Shown here in pieces: positions 21,025 to 31,020 of a DNA stretch of 64,000 nt. Below the pieces are notes generated by a model. It made no database searches. It saw nothing but the letters and a program-made list of their open reading frames with translations, and was not told where the DNA came from. The number at the start of each line of letters is the position of its first letter. Position 1 is the first letter of the stretch. Source of the stretch: Haliscomenobacter sp. (GTDB lineage Bacteria > Bacteroidota > Bacteroidia > Chitinophagales > Saprospiraceae). The translations under genes were made by a program, and so were the position numbers. The stretch lies in assembly GCA_016713275.1 (NCBI GenBank), contig JADJPL010000001.1, positions 124,001-188,000 on the forward strand. The letters are read 5' to 3'.

Positions 21025-23667
21025 TTATTCCTGTTTCACCAGCTTCAGCGTTTGCACTCCCTCCGGGGTGCGCAGTCGGAGCCAATAGACTCCGCTGGGC
21101 CAAAGCGAATGGCCCAGATCGGCTTCAAATGTTCCGGAAGCCAATTGTTCCCGACGCCATTGGGTCACTAACCGGCCTTGAACCGTGAACAGTTCCAGCG
21201 CGAGCCAGGGCGTTGCTTTCGGAAGAAAAACTTCCAGCCTCGATTGCCCCTGGAACGGATTGGGGTAGATTCTCGCCTGCGCCTGTTGTTCGGGTTCCTG
21301 GATTCCGTTTACCGGGCTGATCGTGACGCAGTAATCCTCTATTTCTCCAAAAAAATCGTTGGGGAAGGAACACGCAGATCCGGGTTGTTTAAACCGCATG
21401 ACGATGCGCATGCGCGTGGGGCCGGATTTGGCGGTTGGCGGAATGTTGATGACTCCCAGGACCGAGTCCCGGCTTGCTGTGCCGGAATCGAAAACGACTT
21501 CCTGGCTGCTGAACACCCCATCCTGGTTCCAGTCGATCCAAATCAGCCAATATTCCTGCGAGGTAAAACCAGGGAACCCTGGTGTCAGAGTAATCGGATA
21601 GATATTTCCCACTGCCAGAGTCGGCCCGTTCAGTCCCGTGAAATCGCCATACCCATTTCGGCCGCTGGAGTTGGAGAAATCGTGAATTTTGACCCCGGCA
21701 ATCCACTCCTGGGCAGCATCGGTAGAATCCACTCCTACCGGCTTGCAGTAATTTAATTCCAGGCAGGCGCCGCAACCCCGGGTCCGGAGCGTAGCCAGAG
21801 GGCTCCAATCGGAAACCGTTCCGCCTGGGCAGGTAGAACGGACCTGGTATTCATACATGGTGCAGGCCGTCAGCTTGCGCATGCCCCCGGAATTGCTGAA
21901 CGCCTCCTCGGTGGTCCAGTTTTCAGTCCCCTTTGCCCGGTACCGGATCGCGTAGGAGGTAGCTGCCGTCACGTAATCCCATACAACCAGCACGTCCTTG
22001 TCGCTGATGAAAGGGGTTTTGATCCCGGTGGGAGGAATACAGCACCCATCGGTTCGGAAGGTAAAAAGGGTTCCATAATCCAGGGTATCGGAAAAACAAC
22101 GAACGCGGAGCTGGTATTCATAGTCCGTACACGCGCTCAGGTTGGTCAGGGAAACCGGGGAACCGGCATTGCTTACCACATTCCAGGTAGCTGAACCTGC
22201 CGCTCTCCAGCGCAGATCAATCCCAACGATGCTGTCGTTGAGAAGCCAGCTGATTTTGGCGCTGGTTTGCTTGATCTCCGTAGCGCTTACTTTGGAAGCA
22301 GGAGGGCAGGCGCCGCAACCCTCCAACAGCAGGCGCAGGCTGTTGTAAACGTTCAGGCTGCCCCCACTCACGGTGATGCCCTGGAGGCTGGGCCTTGGCG
22401 AAACCCCTTTTAACAGGAGCTCCTTGACCCATTTAGCGGCTTTGTCCGGTTCCAGGGCAGCCAGCACATTCAACGTGGGGCAATTGGCCGCGTACATCAG
22501 GGCGATAGCTCCGGTGACCTGAGGCGCGGCAAAGGAGGTCCCTTGTTCCAAGCCATAACTATTGCCAGGCATGGTAGAGCGTACATCTTCTCCAAAGGCG
22601 CCGAGGTCTACCGAACTAAGCCCGTATCCGCCGGGAGCTTTGGCCCCGTTGTGATCCAGGCTGTTGACCGAAATAAGGAAATCGCTACCGCAGGAGGTGG
22701 GCATATCCCCCTCCTTGTCGACGTCGATATTCGTGTTTCCGGTGGCGGCGACATTGAGAATGCCCACCTGGCCAAGACTGTCGTAAAAGGCGCACCAGAT
22801 GGGATATTCGACTGGTTTGACGCGATCCAGGCCCCAGGAAGCGTTGGTGGCAACGACAAAAGCGCCTTCCTTGCCGGCGCTCTCGTTGTAGCGCTTGCGT
22901 TGCCGGTAGGCATACAGGTAAGCCTGAATAATGCGGTCTTCCGATACAGCGCCATAGCCCCGACCACGTGCATAAGTTTGACGTTCCAGGCCACGCCGCT
23001 GACTCCGATCCCGTTGTTTCCGCGGGCCCCGGCAATGCCGGTTACCGGAGTGCCATGGGTATTCACTTCGCTGATCTGGGAATTTTCGCGAATGGTATTC
23101 CATCCATGGACATCGTCGATATAGCCGTTGTTGTCGTCATCGACACCGTTATTTGGAATTTCCCGGGCATTGACCCAAAGGTTGGGTTGGATATCCTGAT
23201 GCGCCGTATCCAGGCCGTTATCGATAATACAGATCACGATGGTGTCTTTTCCCGGGGTGGTTCCTCCCGTGGAAATATCCCAGGCCAGGTCCATTTGCAG
23301 ATCGACGCCTGGAGTACCTCCAGACTGGCCGGTGTTGAACAAGTGCCATTGGGAAGGGAAGCTGGGATCGTTGGGAAGGCGGGAGCGCAGTTGGAGCAGG
23401 TGGTTGACCAGGCGGTCCACCTGGGGGTCCTGGCGGACCTGGCGCAGGAAGGCATTTTCGTCTACCTTCTTCGGAGAGACAAGGCCCCATCCTTATCCGG
23501 GTAGATTGGGTCTTCAACAGCGTGTGGGTTTCCACCCAGCTGTCCGCTGCGACGCCTTTTTTCAACTGCACCAGCAATTCCCCCTGCACGTGGGTGAGCT
23601 GCTGCCCGATAAGAGAAGCAAGGAACAGAAACGAAAAGAAAAAAACGAGGGAAAGACGCCTGCTCAT
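21025..23667 (-). CDS. Secreted S8 (subtilisin) peptidase with Fn3, GEVED and type A sorting domains (frameshifted)
   Basis: About 880 residues in three frames (23667 to about 23480, about 23450 to 22930, about 22930 to 21025). A signal peptide (MSRRLSLVFFFSFLFLASLI) leads into a short propeptide. The catalytic Asp is in IIDNGLDTAHQDI, His in NTHGTPVTGIAGARGN and Ser in QGTSFAAPQVTGAIAL. Two fibronectin type III repeats follow (CTDYEYQLRVRC; CTMYEYQVRSTC), then a GEVED domain (WIDWNQDGVFSSQEVVFDSG; FGEIEDYCV) and a type A C-terminal sorting domain (IYPNPFQGQS to LKLVKQE). It is predicted to be exported by the type IX system and released or surface-bound. The breaks rejoin well-conserved blocks, so the gene is probably intact in the cell. 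Confidence 0.88.
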
Positions 23668-23761
23668 GGGTGAGATTCGATTTGAAGGAAAACGAAAGAT
23701 TTGCAGGCTAAATTACGCTTTCCCCTTGTACGCCGTACACGCTATCTCCAAAATCGTCTGA

Positions 23762-23862
23762 AGCTAGACGATAGATGGTAGACACTAGATCTTAGCCGTT
23801 AGACCTTAGACGCTAGACGTTGAAATCCTCCAACGTCTAACGTCTAACGTCCAACGTCTAGC
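23762..23862. repeat. Heptanucleotide tandem repeat (AACGTCT)
   Basis: Degenerate TAGACG/AACGTCT copies occupy the space between the subtilisin start and the rho stop codon. Near-perfect AACGTCT units occur at 23831-23860. The repeat is shared with 14964-15035. Confidence 0.8.
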
Positions 23863-23863
23863 C

Positions 23864-25783
23864 TTACCCATTCATGGAAGCGAGGAATTCTTCGTTGTTG
23901 ACGGTGGAAACCATGTGTTTCCGGAGGAATTCCATGGCTTCGTCGGGTTTCATATCGGCCAGGTGGTTGCGCAGGATGAACATCCGTTGCAGGGTGTCCT
24001 TATCCAGGAGCAAGTCTTCGCGGCGGGTACTCGACTTGGTGAGGTCGATCGACGGGAAGAGCCGTTTGTTGGCGAGGTTCCGGTCGAGCTGGAGTTCCAT
24101 GTTGCCGGTTCCTTTAAATTCTTCGAAGATGACGCCGTCCATTTTGGAGCCGGTATCGATCAACGCGGTAGCCAGGATAGTCAAGGACCCTCCTCCTTCG
24201 ATGTTCCGGGCGGCGCCGAAGAATTTCTTGGGTTTGTGGAGGGCATTGGCTTCGACGCCCCCGGAGAGTACTTTCCCGCTGGCGGGGGCGACGGTGTTAT
24301 AGGCCCGGGCAAGGCGGGTAATCGAGTCGAGCATAATGACGACGTCGTGGCCGCTTTCCACCAGGCGCTTGGCTTTTTCCAGGACGATACCCGCCACGCG
24401 AACGTGATTTTCAGCGGGTTCGTCAAAGGTGGAGGCTACCACTTCCGCGTTGACGCTCCGTTTGAAGTCGGTAACTTCTTCGGGGCGTTCATCCACGAGC
24501 AGTACGATGATGTAGCACTCCGGGTGGTTTTTGGAAATGGCATTTGCCAGATCTTTAAGCAAGAAGGTCTTACCGGTTTTAGGTTGAGCGACGATGAGCC
24601 CGCGCTGCCCTTTACCGATGGGGGTGAACAGGTCGATCATCCGGTTGCCGAGATCCCGGCCGGTAGGGGAAGTGATCAGTCTGAATTTTTCGGTAGGGAA
24701 AAGCGGCGTAAGGTAATCAAACGGAACGCGGTCCCGTAAATCCTGAGGGTCTCTGCCGTTGATCTTGGAAACCCGCAGCAGGGCAAAGTATTTTTCGCCT
24801 TCTTTTGGAGGGCGGATAGCGCCTTTCACGGTATCGCCGGTCCGGATTCCGAAAAGTTTAATCTGGGAAGGCGACACATAAATATCATCAGGGGAAGTCA
24901 GGTAGTTGTAATCAGCGGAACGAAGGAAGCCGTATCCGTCCGGCATCATTTCCAGAATGCCTTCTCCTTCGATAATTCCATCAAGTTCGATGTCGAACTT
25001 CTCCGATTCGTCCACTGGCGCCTCATCCGCTGCAGGCGGAGGCGTATGGCGGCGCTGCTCGCGTTCTTCCTTGAATTCTCTGGGTTCGCGCTGCTCCTTC
25101 ACCTCTCTGGGTTCGCGCTGCTCCTTCACCTCTTTCGGTTCGCGTTGTTCCCTGAACTCTCTGGGTTCGCGTAGTTCTCTGAACTCTTTCGGTTCGCGTT
25201 CCTCTCTTAATTCCCTCGCTTCCCGGATTTCTTCTGCAAAGGTAGGTTCTTGTTTTGGAGACGTTTGGGCGGGACGCTGTTCAGGCCGTGCAGGGTGGCG
25301 TTGTTGTTCCTGGCGAGGCTTGGGCTTGGGCTGGAACGGTTGGTCCCGTTCGGAGGTAGTTACCCGTTTGCGGGCCCTGCGGCGGCGGGAAGCGGCTTCA
25401 TCCCCTTCGTCGTCGTCGTCTTCTCCTTCTCCTTCGTCTCCTTCCTCGTCGCCCTCTTTTTTGAATTGCTCGGGCGTGGCGGCTGGCGGCTGGTGGAATA
25501 CAATCATGTCTTCCTCCTCTTCCTCGTCCTCCTCCTCATATCTGGAAAGCACATCGGAACGGAACTGTTCCCGGCTGGCAATGCTTTGGGGGATATCCGG
25601 ATCGTCGTCCTCTTCTTCGGAATAAGAAGGGGTTTTTCCTTCAGCGACCAATGCCTGATGATCCAGGATTTTGTAGATGAGCTCTTTCTTGTTTAGTCGT
25701 TTGTAATTCTTTAGCCCGATCTGCTCAGCCAGGTCTCTAAGCTCCGGCATGAGCATGTCATTCAATTGCAAAATATCCAACAT
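23864..25783 (-). CDS. rho: Transcription termination factor Rho with a long low-complexity insert
   Basis: 639 residues against about 420 in E. coli. The N-terminal Rho_N domain is intact (MLDILQLNDMLMPELRDLAE). Residues about 65-265 are an acidic then arginine/glutamate-rich insert with tandem variants of REPREFREQ/EPKEVKEQ; the DNA there (25060-25220) is repetitive. The cold-shock-like RNA-binding domain (EGEGILEMMPDGYGFLRSAD) and the ATPase core follow: Walker A VAQPKTGKTF, catalytic region LLVDERPEEV, Walker B VVIMLDSITRLARAYN, Q-loop and R-loop regions, and TGNMELQLDRNLANKRLFPS. Rho is a hexameric RNA helicase that ends transcription. Inserts at this site are known in Bacteroidota and can drive phase separation or RNA binding in some members. 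It is preceded by a 427-bp intergenic region. Confidence 0.96.
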   Translation of the reverse strand: MLDILQLNDMLMPELRDLAEQIGLKNYKRLNKKELIYKILDHQALVAEGKTPSYSEEEDDDPDIPQSIASREQFRSDVLSRYEEEDEEEEEDMIVFHQPPAATPEQFKKEGDEEGDEGEGEDDDDEGDEAASRRRRARKRVTTSERDQPFQPKPKPRQEQQRHPARPEQRPAQTSPKQEPTFAEEIREARELREEREPKEFRELREPREFREQREPKEVKEQREPREVKEQREPREFKEEREQRRHTPPPAADEAPVDESEKFDIELDGIIEGEGILEMMPDGYGFLRSADYNYLTSPDDIYVSPSQIKLFGIRTGDTVKGAIRPPKEGEKYFALLRVSKINGRDPQDLRDRVPFDYLTPLFPTEKFRLITSPTGRDLGNRMIDLFTPIGKGQRGLIVAQPKTGKTFLLKDLANAISKNHPECYIIVLLVDERPEEVTDFKRSVNAEVVASTFDEPAENHVRVAGIVLEKAKRLVESGHDVVIMLDSITRLARAYNTVAPASGKVLSGGVEANALHKPKKFFGAARNIEGGGSLTILATALIDTGSKMDGVIFEEFKGTGNMELQLDRNLANKRLFPSIDLTKSSTRREDLLLDKDTLQRMFILRNHLADMKPDEAMEFLRKHMVSTVNNEEFLASMNG

Positions 25784-26210
25784 AGGTGATCTCTTTAAGA
25801 GAAAAAAGGTTAAGCGTGATTCAAAGAATTGAAAATGCGGTGATAAGGATTTGCGGGGAGACCTTAGGGCAGAGTATAGGCGGATGAATTCGAATACTGA
25901 CTACTCCGCAGGAATTAACCCGGATTGCTTATTCCTGAAAAAATCTAATGGAAAAAAGCAGGATTTGACAAACTCAAGCCGTTATGCCACTCTCTGAGAA
26001 TATAACGAGCCGACTTGGCAATAGTTGTACTGGCGGCAAAAATACATTATATTTTGAATAGGGCGTACTATCTTTGCAAAAATTTAACCAAACCCGGGGA
26101 TTCCAGGCGGCTAATGGCAGTCTTTTTTGCCGGATCTTTCCGTTATGCCATAAAAGGCGCGTTTTGCCTGGCGTATTTCCCGGTGCTAACCCATTCCAAA
26201 AAACGCCATC
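25784..26210. other. Intergenic region between divergent rho and serS
   Basis: 427 bp holding the start regions of both genes. A TATCTTTG -7 box on the plus strand at 26069-26076 could serve serS with a leader of about 130 nt, but no TTG sits 19-20 bp upstream. For rho I see no complete promoter. There is no supportable gene. Confidence 0.4.
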
Positions 26211-27488
26211 ATGCTGCAACTCGAAGTTATTCGAAACGAAAAGGACCGCATCGTTGAAGGATTGAAAAAACGCAACTGGGGCCCGGAACAATTGGCCCTG
26301 GTCGATGAGGTCGTCCAGCTGGATGTTCGCCGCCGGGCTTTGAAAACGGAAATGGACAAATCCCTCGCCGAGCAGAACCGGTTGTCTGCGGAGATCGGGG
26401 CCATGTTCAAGCAGGGGAAAAAAGAAGAAGCCGAGGGGTTGCGCGCGCAGGTGGCTGCGCTCAAGGAGGCTGGCGCCGAACTCAAAAAAGGGTACGACGA
26501 GTCGGAGACGGATATCCGGGACTTGCTTTTTCAGATCCCGAACCTTCCTCATGCGTCGGTTCCTTACGGCAAAACGCCTGAGGATAACGAGGTCTACCGG
26601 GCTTGGCCGCATCCGCTGCCTGAACTGCCTGCGGATGCGCTTCCGCATTGGGAGCTCGCCTCCAAATACCAGATCTTCGATCTCGAACTTGGGGTCAAAC
26701 TGACCGGAAGCGGGTTCCCGGTTTTCCGGGGCAAAGGCGCCAAACTGGAACGCGCGCTGATCAGCTTCTTCCTGGATCAAGCATCCGCTGCGGGCTACGA
26801 GGAGATCATGCCGCCCCTCATGGTCAATGAAGAAACCGCCAGAGCTACAGGGCAACTCCCGGATAAAGAGGCCCAAATGTACTACGTGGAGCGGGACAAC
26901 CTCTACCTGATCCCTACCGCCGAAGTGCCTGTGACGAACATCTACCGCGATGTGATTCTCGACGCCTCGGAACTTCCAGTGAAACTCACCGGGTATACTC
27001 CGTGTTTCCGGCGGGAAGCCGGCTCCTACGGCGCCCATGTCCGCGGACTCAACCGCGTACACCAGTTCGACAAAGTAGAAATTGTGCAGCTTGTACACCC
27101 GGATACCTCCTATGAAGCGCTGGACGGCATGCTGGCGCATGTCAGCAGCTTGCTGGATCAACTGGAGCTTCCCTACCGGATACTCCGCCTTTGCGGTGGG
27201 GATATGGGCTTTACCTCCGCACTGACGTTCGACTTTGAGGTGTATTCGGCCGCCCAAAAGCGTTGGCTGGAAGTGAGCTCGGTATCCAACTTCGAAACCT
27301 TTCAGAGCAACCGGATGAAGCTTCGCTTCCGGGAGGGGAAGGACATTCAACTGGCCCATACCCTCAACGGCAGTGCGCTCGCGTTGGCGCGCATCGTTGC
27401 CGCCTTACTGGAAAACAACCAAACTCCGGACGGAATTGTTATCCCAAAAGCGTTGCAACCCTATACCCGGTTTGAGATTATCGGGTAA
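26211..27488 (+). CDS. serS: Serine-tRNA ligase
   Basis: 425 residues, the normal length, with no frameshift. The N-terminal coiled-coil arm (about residues 25-105, rich in Lys/Glu) that grips the tRNA-Ser long variable arm is present. Class II catalytic motifs follow: motif 2 CFRREAGSYGAHVRGLNRVH and motif 3 LAHTLNGSALALARIVAALL, with VSSVSNFETFQSNR between. The enzyme attaches serine to tRNA-Ser in the cytoplasm. ATG at 26211 (MLQLEVIRNEKDRIVEGLKK) is the standard start. The zinc protease gene follows after 81 bp. Confidence 0.97.
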   Translation: MLQLEVIRNEKDRIVEGLKKRNWGPEQLALVDEVVQLDVRRRALKTEMDKSLAEQNRLSAEIGAMFKQGKKEEAEGLRAQVAALKEAGAELKKGYDESETDIRDLLFQIPNLPHASVPYGKTPEDNEVYRAWPHPLPELPADALPHWELASKYQIFDLELGVKLTGSGFPVFRGKGAKLERALISFFLDQASAAGYEEIMPPLMVNEETARATGQLPDKEAQMYYVERDNLYLIPTAEVPVTNIYRDVILDASELPVKLTGYTPCFRREAGSYGAHVRGLNRVHQFDKVEIVQLVHPDTSYEALDGMLAHVSSLLDQLELPYRILRLCGGDMGFTSALTFDFEVYSAAQKRWLEVSSVSNFETFQSNRMKLRFREGKDIQLAHTLNGSALALARIVAALLENNQTPDGIVIPKALQPYTRFEIIG

Positions 27489-27569
27489 AAGGCGCCCGGG
27501 ACGGAACGGCGCTAACACGCCCGGGTTGAGTTTAGGTACAGCGTAAAATCTTGAATTAATTGCTTCGTT

Positions 27570-28261
27570 ATGACGATCGAATATTATGGCTATCTGGCTC
27601 TGGGGGGAGCGCTTTCATTGGTGGGCCTGGCCATTAGCCAACAGCTTAAGGCCAAGTTTGGCAAGTACAGCCAGTTTCCGACCAGTTCGGGGTTGAGCGG
27701 GCGGGAGATTGCTCAAACCATGCTTCGCGATCACGGAATCAACGACGTTCAAATTGTCGAAAGCCAGGGTATGCTGAGCGATCACTACAACCCGCTGACG
27801 CGCACGGTGGCGCTTAGTCCGGAGGTTTTCCACGGGCGAAGCGTAGCCGCCGCCGCCGTGGCTGCCCACGAGTGCGGGCATGCCGTACAGCATGCTACCG
27901 CCTACCGCATGCTGCAACTCCGGTCGCGGCTTGTTCCGGTGGTTCAATTTTCTGCGATGGCCCAGCAGTGGCTGTTGCTGATCGCTTTCCTCACGCTGAA
28001 CACCATGCCGCAGATTATGCTGGCTACCATCGCGGCGTTTGCCTTGACCACTGCATTCAGCTTTATAACCCTTCCGGTGGAGTTCGACGCCAGCCGGAGG
28101 GCTTTGGTTGGCTCGACCGGTCGGGAATTACCCAGGGGCGGAACACGAAGGCGCTAAGGACGCCCTGAAATGGGCGGCTGACGTATGTTTCTGCCGCTTT
28201 ATCTGCGCTGGTTATGCTGCTTTTCCTTATTTTCCGTTATATTGGATCCAGAGAAGATTAA
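27570..28261 (+). CDS. Membrane zinc metallopeptidase (YugP family, frameshifted near the 3' end)
   Basis: About 230 residues. An N-terminal membrane helix precedes the mature region, with the zinc motif AAHECGHAVQH (HExxH) near residue 105 and two membrane helices at about 125-165. At 28080 the frame reads VEFDASRRALV, then breaks. Three small indels between 28105 and 28180 restore WLDRSGITQGAEHEGAKDAL, KWAALTYVSAALSALVMLLF and a stop at 28259-28261. That is the standard YugP ending, so the short version stopping at 28157 is an artefact. Family members are neutral zinc-dependent membrane proteases whose substrate is unknown. It lies between serS and frr in what may be a housekeeping run. Confidence 0.82.
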
Positions 28262-28283
28262 CGAACTGAAAACTCATTGCGCT

Positions 28284-28850
28284 ATGTCACACGAAGAAGT
28301 CGACATGTACCTGGAGGATGCGCGCGAACATATGGACCGCGCCCTTGCCCACCTCCAAAATGAACTGGCTAAAATTTCTACCGGCAAAGCTTCTCCTGCG
28401 TTGGTTTCCGGGCTGATGGTGTCGTATTACGGCGCCATGACCCCCATGAACCAGGTCGCCAGCGTCAACTCAGCGGATGCGCGCACCCTGGTCATCCAAC
28501 CGTGGGAAAAATCTACCCTTGCCCACATCGAAAAAGCCATTTTCGAGGCCAATATTGGCGTTACGCCAATGAACGACGGCGAGGTGGTCCGGCTTTCCTT
28601 TCCGCCGTTGACCGAAGAACGGCGCCGGGATCTCGTCAAACGGGCCAAACACCTGGGAGAGGAAGGCAAAGTCAGCGTCCGCAACACCCGCCGGGATGCG
28701 ATGGAGCACGTTAAAAAAGCCATCAAAGACGGATATCCGGAAGATATGGGCAAGCGGAAAGAAGAAGAAATCCAGGAAATGACCAACAAGTTCTCCGTTA
28801 AAATTGACCAACTGCTCGAGGTCAAAGAAAAAGAGATCATGACGGTATAA
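28284..28850 (+). CDS. frr: Ribosome recycling factor
   Basis: 188 residues from MSHEEVDMYLEDAREHMDRA, with the three-helix bundle and beta domain typical of RRF: KISTGKASPALVSGLMVSYY, NQVASVNSADARTLVIQPWE and GKVSVRNTRRDAMEHVKKAI. It splits post-termination ribosomes together with EF-G. The start at 28284 is chosen because family N-termini begin about there; the in-frame codons upstream of it belong to the end of the zinc protease in another frame. The length equals the family norm (about 185). Confidence 0.97.
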   Translation: MSHEEVDMYLEDAREHMDRALAHLQNELAKISTGKASPALVSGLMVSYYGAMTPMNQVASVNSADARTLVIQPWEKSTLAHIEKAIFEANIGVTPMNDGEVVRLSFPPLTEERRRDLVKRAKHLGEEGKVSVRNTRRDAMEHVKKAIKDGYPEDMGKRKEEEIQEMTNKFSVKIDQLLEVKEKEIMTV

Positions 28851-28890
28851 GCCGCAGCCTATATTGTTCTTTTTTGTTTAGGCAGATCCG

Positions 28891-28921
28891 TTTGCAGAAT
28901 AATAAAATACTCCTACCTTTG
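28891..28921 (+). promoter_or_regulatory. Promoter of rpmH
   Basis: TTTG at 28891-28894, a 19-bp spacer and TACCTTTG at 28914-28921: a textbook Bacteroidota -33/-7 pair. The rpmH ATG follows about 50 bp on. Confidence 0.88.
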
Positions 28922-28971
28922 CCTGACTTTTTCAAAACTGATTTTCGAAGCGCGACAAAAGTCTAGGCATA

Positions 28972-29127
28972 ATGAAGAGGACGTATCAACCTTCCAGAAG
29001 AAAGCGTGCAAACAAGCACGGTTTCCGTTCGCGGATGAGCAGCAAAAATGGACGTAAAGTTTTGGCCCGCCGCCGCGCAAGGGGTCGTCATAAATTGACG
29101 GTTTCCGACGAAAGACGCCTGAAGTAA
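28972..29127 (+). CDS. rpmH: 50S ribosomal protein L34
   Basis: 51 residues, MKRTYQPSRRKRANKHGFRS then MSSKNGRKVLARRRARGR, ending DERRLK. This is the complete L34 signature: very basic, with the conserved KRTYQPS start and GR(R/K)VL core. It is a component of the large ribosomal subunit. It has its own promoter just upstream and a hairpin just after the stop codon. Confidence 0.98.
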   Translation: MKRTYQPSRRKRANKHGFRSRMSSKNGRKVLARRRARGRHKLTVSDERRLK

Positions 29128-29165
29128 TCCTGCGGGGCTCACTGTACTTTGTCGCCCCGCAGGAT
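29127..29165. terminator. Strong GC hairpin shared by convergent genes
   Basis: CCTGCGGGGC and GCCCCGCAGG form an 11-12 bp perfect stem around a loop of about 15 bases. It starts at the last base of the rpmH stop and includes the stop and last codons of the TPR gene on the other strand. The T-tract is poor, so this is probably a terminator or an mRNA 3'-end stabiliser for both genes. Confidence 0.6.
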
Positions 29166-30938
29166 TCGGTATCTTTTTCTTGCCTCTACGGCAAAGGTGC
29201 TTCCGGAGTAATCGATAAACAGCTTTTCGTACAGGGCTTTGGCCTTTTCCCGGTCGTTAAGGAATTTTTCATAGAGCCCGGCCAGCGCAAAGATCGAATT
29301 GTCAGCCCGAATCCCATCGCTGAATTTTTCGATAATCGTTTCATAGGCTTTCGCCGCTTCCTGATATTTCCGCTGCTTGAGGTAAACCTGCGCCTGCAGG
29401 TAGGCCACATCGTCTTCCAAGGCATGCTGGGGGAAAGCCGCAAGGAGCGAATCCAGTTTCAGGAATGCATCTCCAAACCGGTTCTGGAACACCAGCAGAT
29501 CGGCCTCGGAATAGAGTTTAAGCGGCGTATCGATCGAGTCCAAACCGAGGTTGTCGGTAATAAACACGGATAGATCCAGGGCGTCGTTGGAAATCAGTTT
29601 GGAGGTGGAGGCTTTGAGTACGTCAAATTGAGCCTGAGCCCAGGGAAAATCTCCGGAGTAATAAGCCAGCCGGGCGTTGCGAAAACGCGCATCATTGCCG
29701 AGTTGGTCGTCTTTAAACGCCTTATCCACCTGAGAGTACAACAAGGTAGCTTCCCAAACTTCCTCCCGAATCAGGTACAGATCGCCCAGGATGAGTTTGG
29801 CTTCCGCCTGCTTACGGGGGTTGAGCCCGGGGTAGTCGATCATATCCTTGAGCAGGGAGATGGCTTTTTCCTGATCGTTGAGGTAATAGGCTTCCAGTTC
29901 CGCCAGCTCCATGATCAATGGGGCGGTATTCCGGTTATACCCTACCTGGGTCAGAAAGGAGACGTATTCCTGTTCCAGCAGCCGGAGGTCGTTTGGGGTA
30001 TAGGAATATCCTTCGACGAGTTTGATCCGGCGGTAGCGGAGAGAAGACAGTTTGGCGTCCAGATAAAAAGGGGATTCCGTTCCTTTTTGGGTAACGATAT
30101 AGTCGAAGGCTTCAATGGCGGGGTCGTAGTCGCCATCGTTGGCGGCGATCTGGGCCATTTGGAAGATCCGGGCGCCGTTCTCTTTCAACCGGCGGTCGAG
30201 GGCCCGAAGCTGGCGAAGCGCATTGCTGTAGTCTTTTTGCTGGACAAAAAGCCAGGCCAGGAGTTCGGGATACTGGATGGCCTGTTCGTTTTCCTGAGCC
30301 CGGGCGTAAAGCTGGCGTTGCAACTCTTTGTAATCCTCTTCCAGCAAATAGCGCTGGAAAATCGTTTGCACATTTTCCAACCGTTCCGGACTGGCTTCGA
30401 GGCTGTTGAGAAATTGTTCGATCATTTTGGCCCCGTCTCCTTTTCTACGGTAGAGCTCCCCGAGGCTGTAGGCGAACACATATTTGTCGTTTAGCAATTC
30501 GCTGCCTTTGACGTAACCTTCTATAGCCAGATCCACTTTGTTCAACCCGCCGAATGTATTGGCGAGGCGCATGATGGCGTACCGGTCTTTGGGTAGTTTT
30601 TCAATGGCTTTCCGGTACTGGGCATTGGCCTCTTCTTCCTTATATTGTTGTTCCAGGGCGCGGCCCAGATAGACATAGAGCTTGCCGTCGTCCGGGTTTT
30701 TGCGCAGCACACGGGCCACGGCCTTTTCGATGTCGGCATAGCGCTGAAGCTGAAGCAGGCAATCCATGTAGCGATCGAAAACGTATTCGTTATTTTCCTG
30801 TTGCTGGAGCAGCTTTTCATAGAGCACGACGGCCTTTTCATATTCTCCGTCGTAAAAGTATTGCTGAGCCAGTTTGGCTTCCTGCGCGTTCAGTCCCAAA
30901 GACCAAACCAATGCCACGCCCAAAATCAAAAACCGCAT
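29139..30938 (-). CDS. Secreted tetratricopeptide-repeat protein
   Basis: About 599 residues from MRFLILGVALVWSLGLNAQE, a signal peptide cleaved after LNA. An in-frame ATG 15 codons upstream was not used because it puts the hydrophobic stretch too deep. The rest is all-helical TPR: YFYDGEYEKAVVLYEKLLQQ, ANAQYRKAIEKLPKDRYAIM and KYQEAAKAYETIIEKFSDGI among about twelve repeats. It is a periplasmic scaffold of the type common in Bacteroidota; some are linked to outer-membrane assembly or gliding, but nothing here fixes a partner. It converges on rpmH. Confidence 0.85.
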   Translation of the reverse strand: MRFLILGVALVWSLGLNAQEAKLAQQYFYDGEYEKAVVLYEKLLQQQENNEYVFDRYMDCLLQLQRYADIEKAVARVLRKNPDDGKLYVYLGRALEQQYKEEEANAQYRKAIEKLPKDRYAIMRLANTFGGLNKVDLAIEGYVKGSELLNDKYVFAYSLGELYRRKGDGAKMIEQFLNSLEASPERLENVQTIFQRYLLEEDYKELQRQLYARAQENEQAIQYPELLAWLFVQQKDYSNALRQLRALDRRLKENGARIFQMAQIAANDGDYDPAIEAFDYIVTQKGTESPFYLDAKLSSLRYRRIKLVEGYSYTPNDLRLLEQEYVSFLTQVGYNRNTAPLIMELAELEAYYLNDQEKAISLLKDMIDYPGLNPRKQAEAKLILGDLYLIREEVWEATLLYSQVDKAFKDDQLGNDARFRNARLAYYSGDFPWAQAQFDVLKASTSKLISNDALDLSVFITDNLGLDSIDTPLKLYSEADLLVFQNRFGDAFLKLDSLLAAFPQHALEDDVAYLQAQVYLKQRKYQEAAKAYETIIEKFSDGIRADNSIFALAGLYEKFLNDREKAKALYEKLFIDYSGSTFAVEARKRYRILRGDKVQ

Positions 30939-31020
30939 ATCCGAAAATTTTAACGTAAAAATACCCTTTGGACCAATGTACAAAGGTAAAAACGAGCGTT
31001 GTGGCGGAAAAGTTGCTTTT

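Noticed and set aside
24957..25625. Serine-rich plus-strand frame inside rho
   Set aside because: It arises from the Arg/Glu/Asp-rich repeat codons of rho read backwards.
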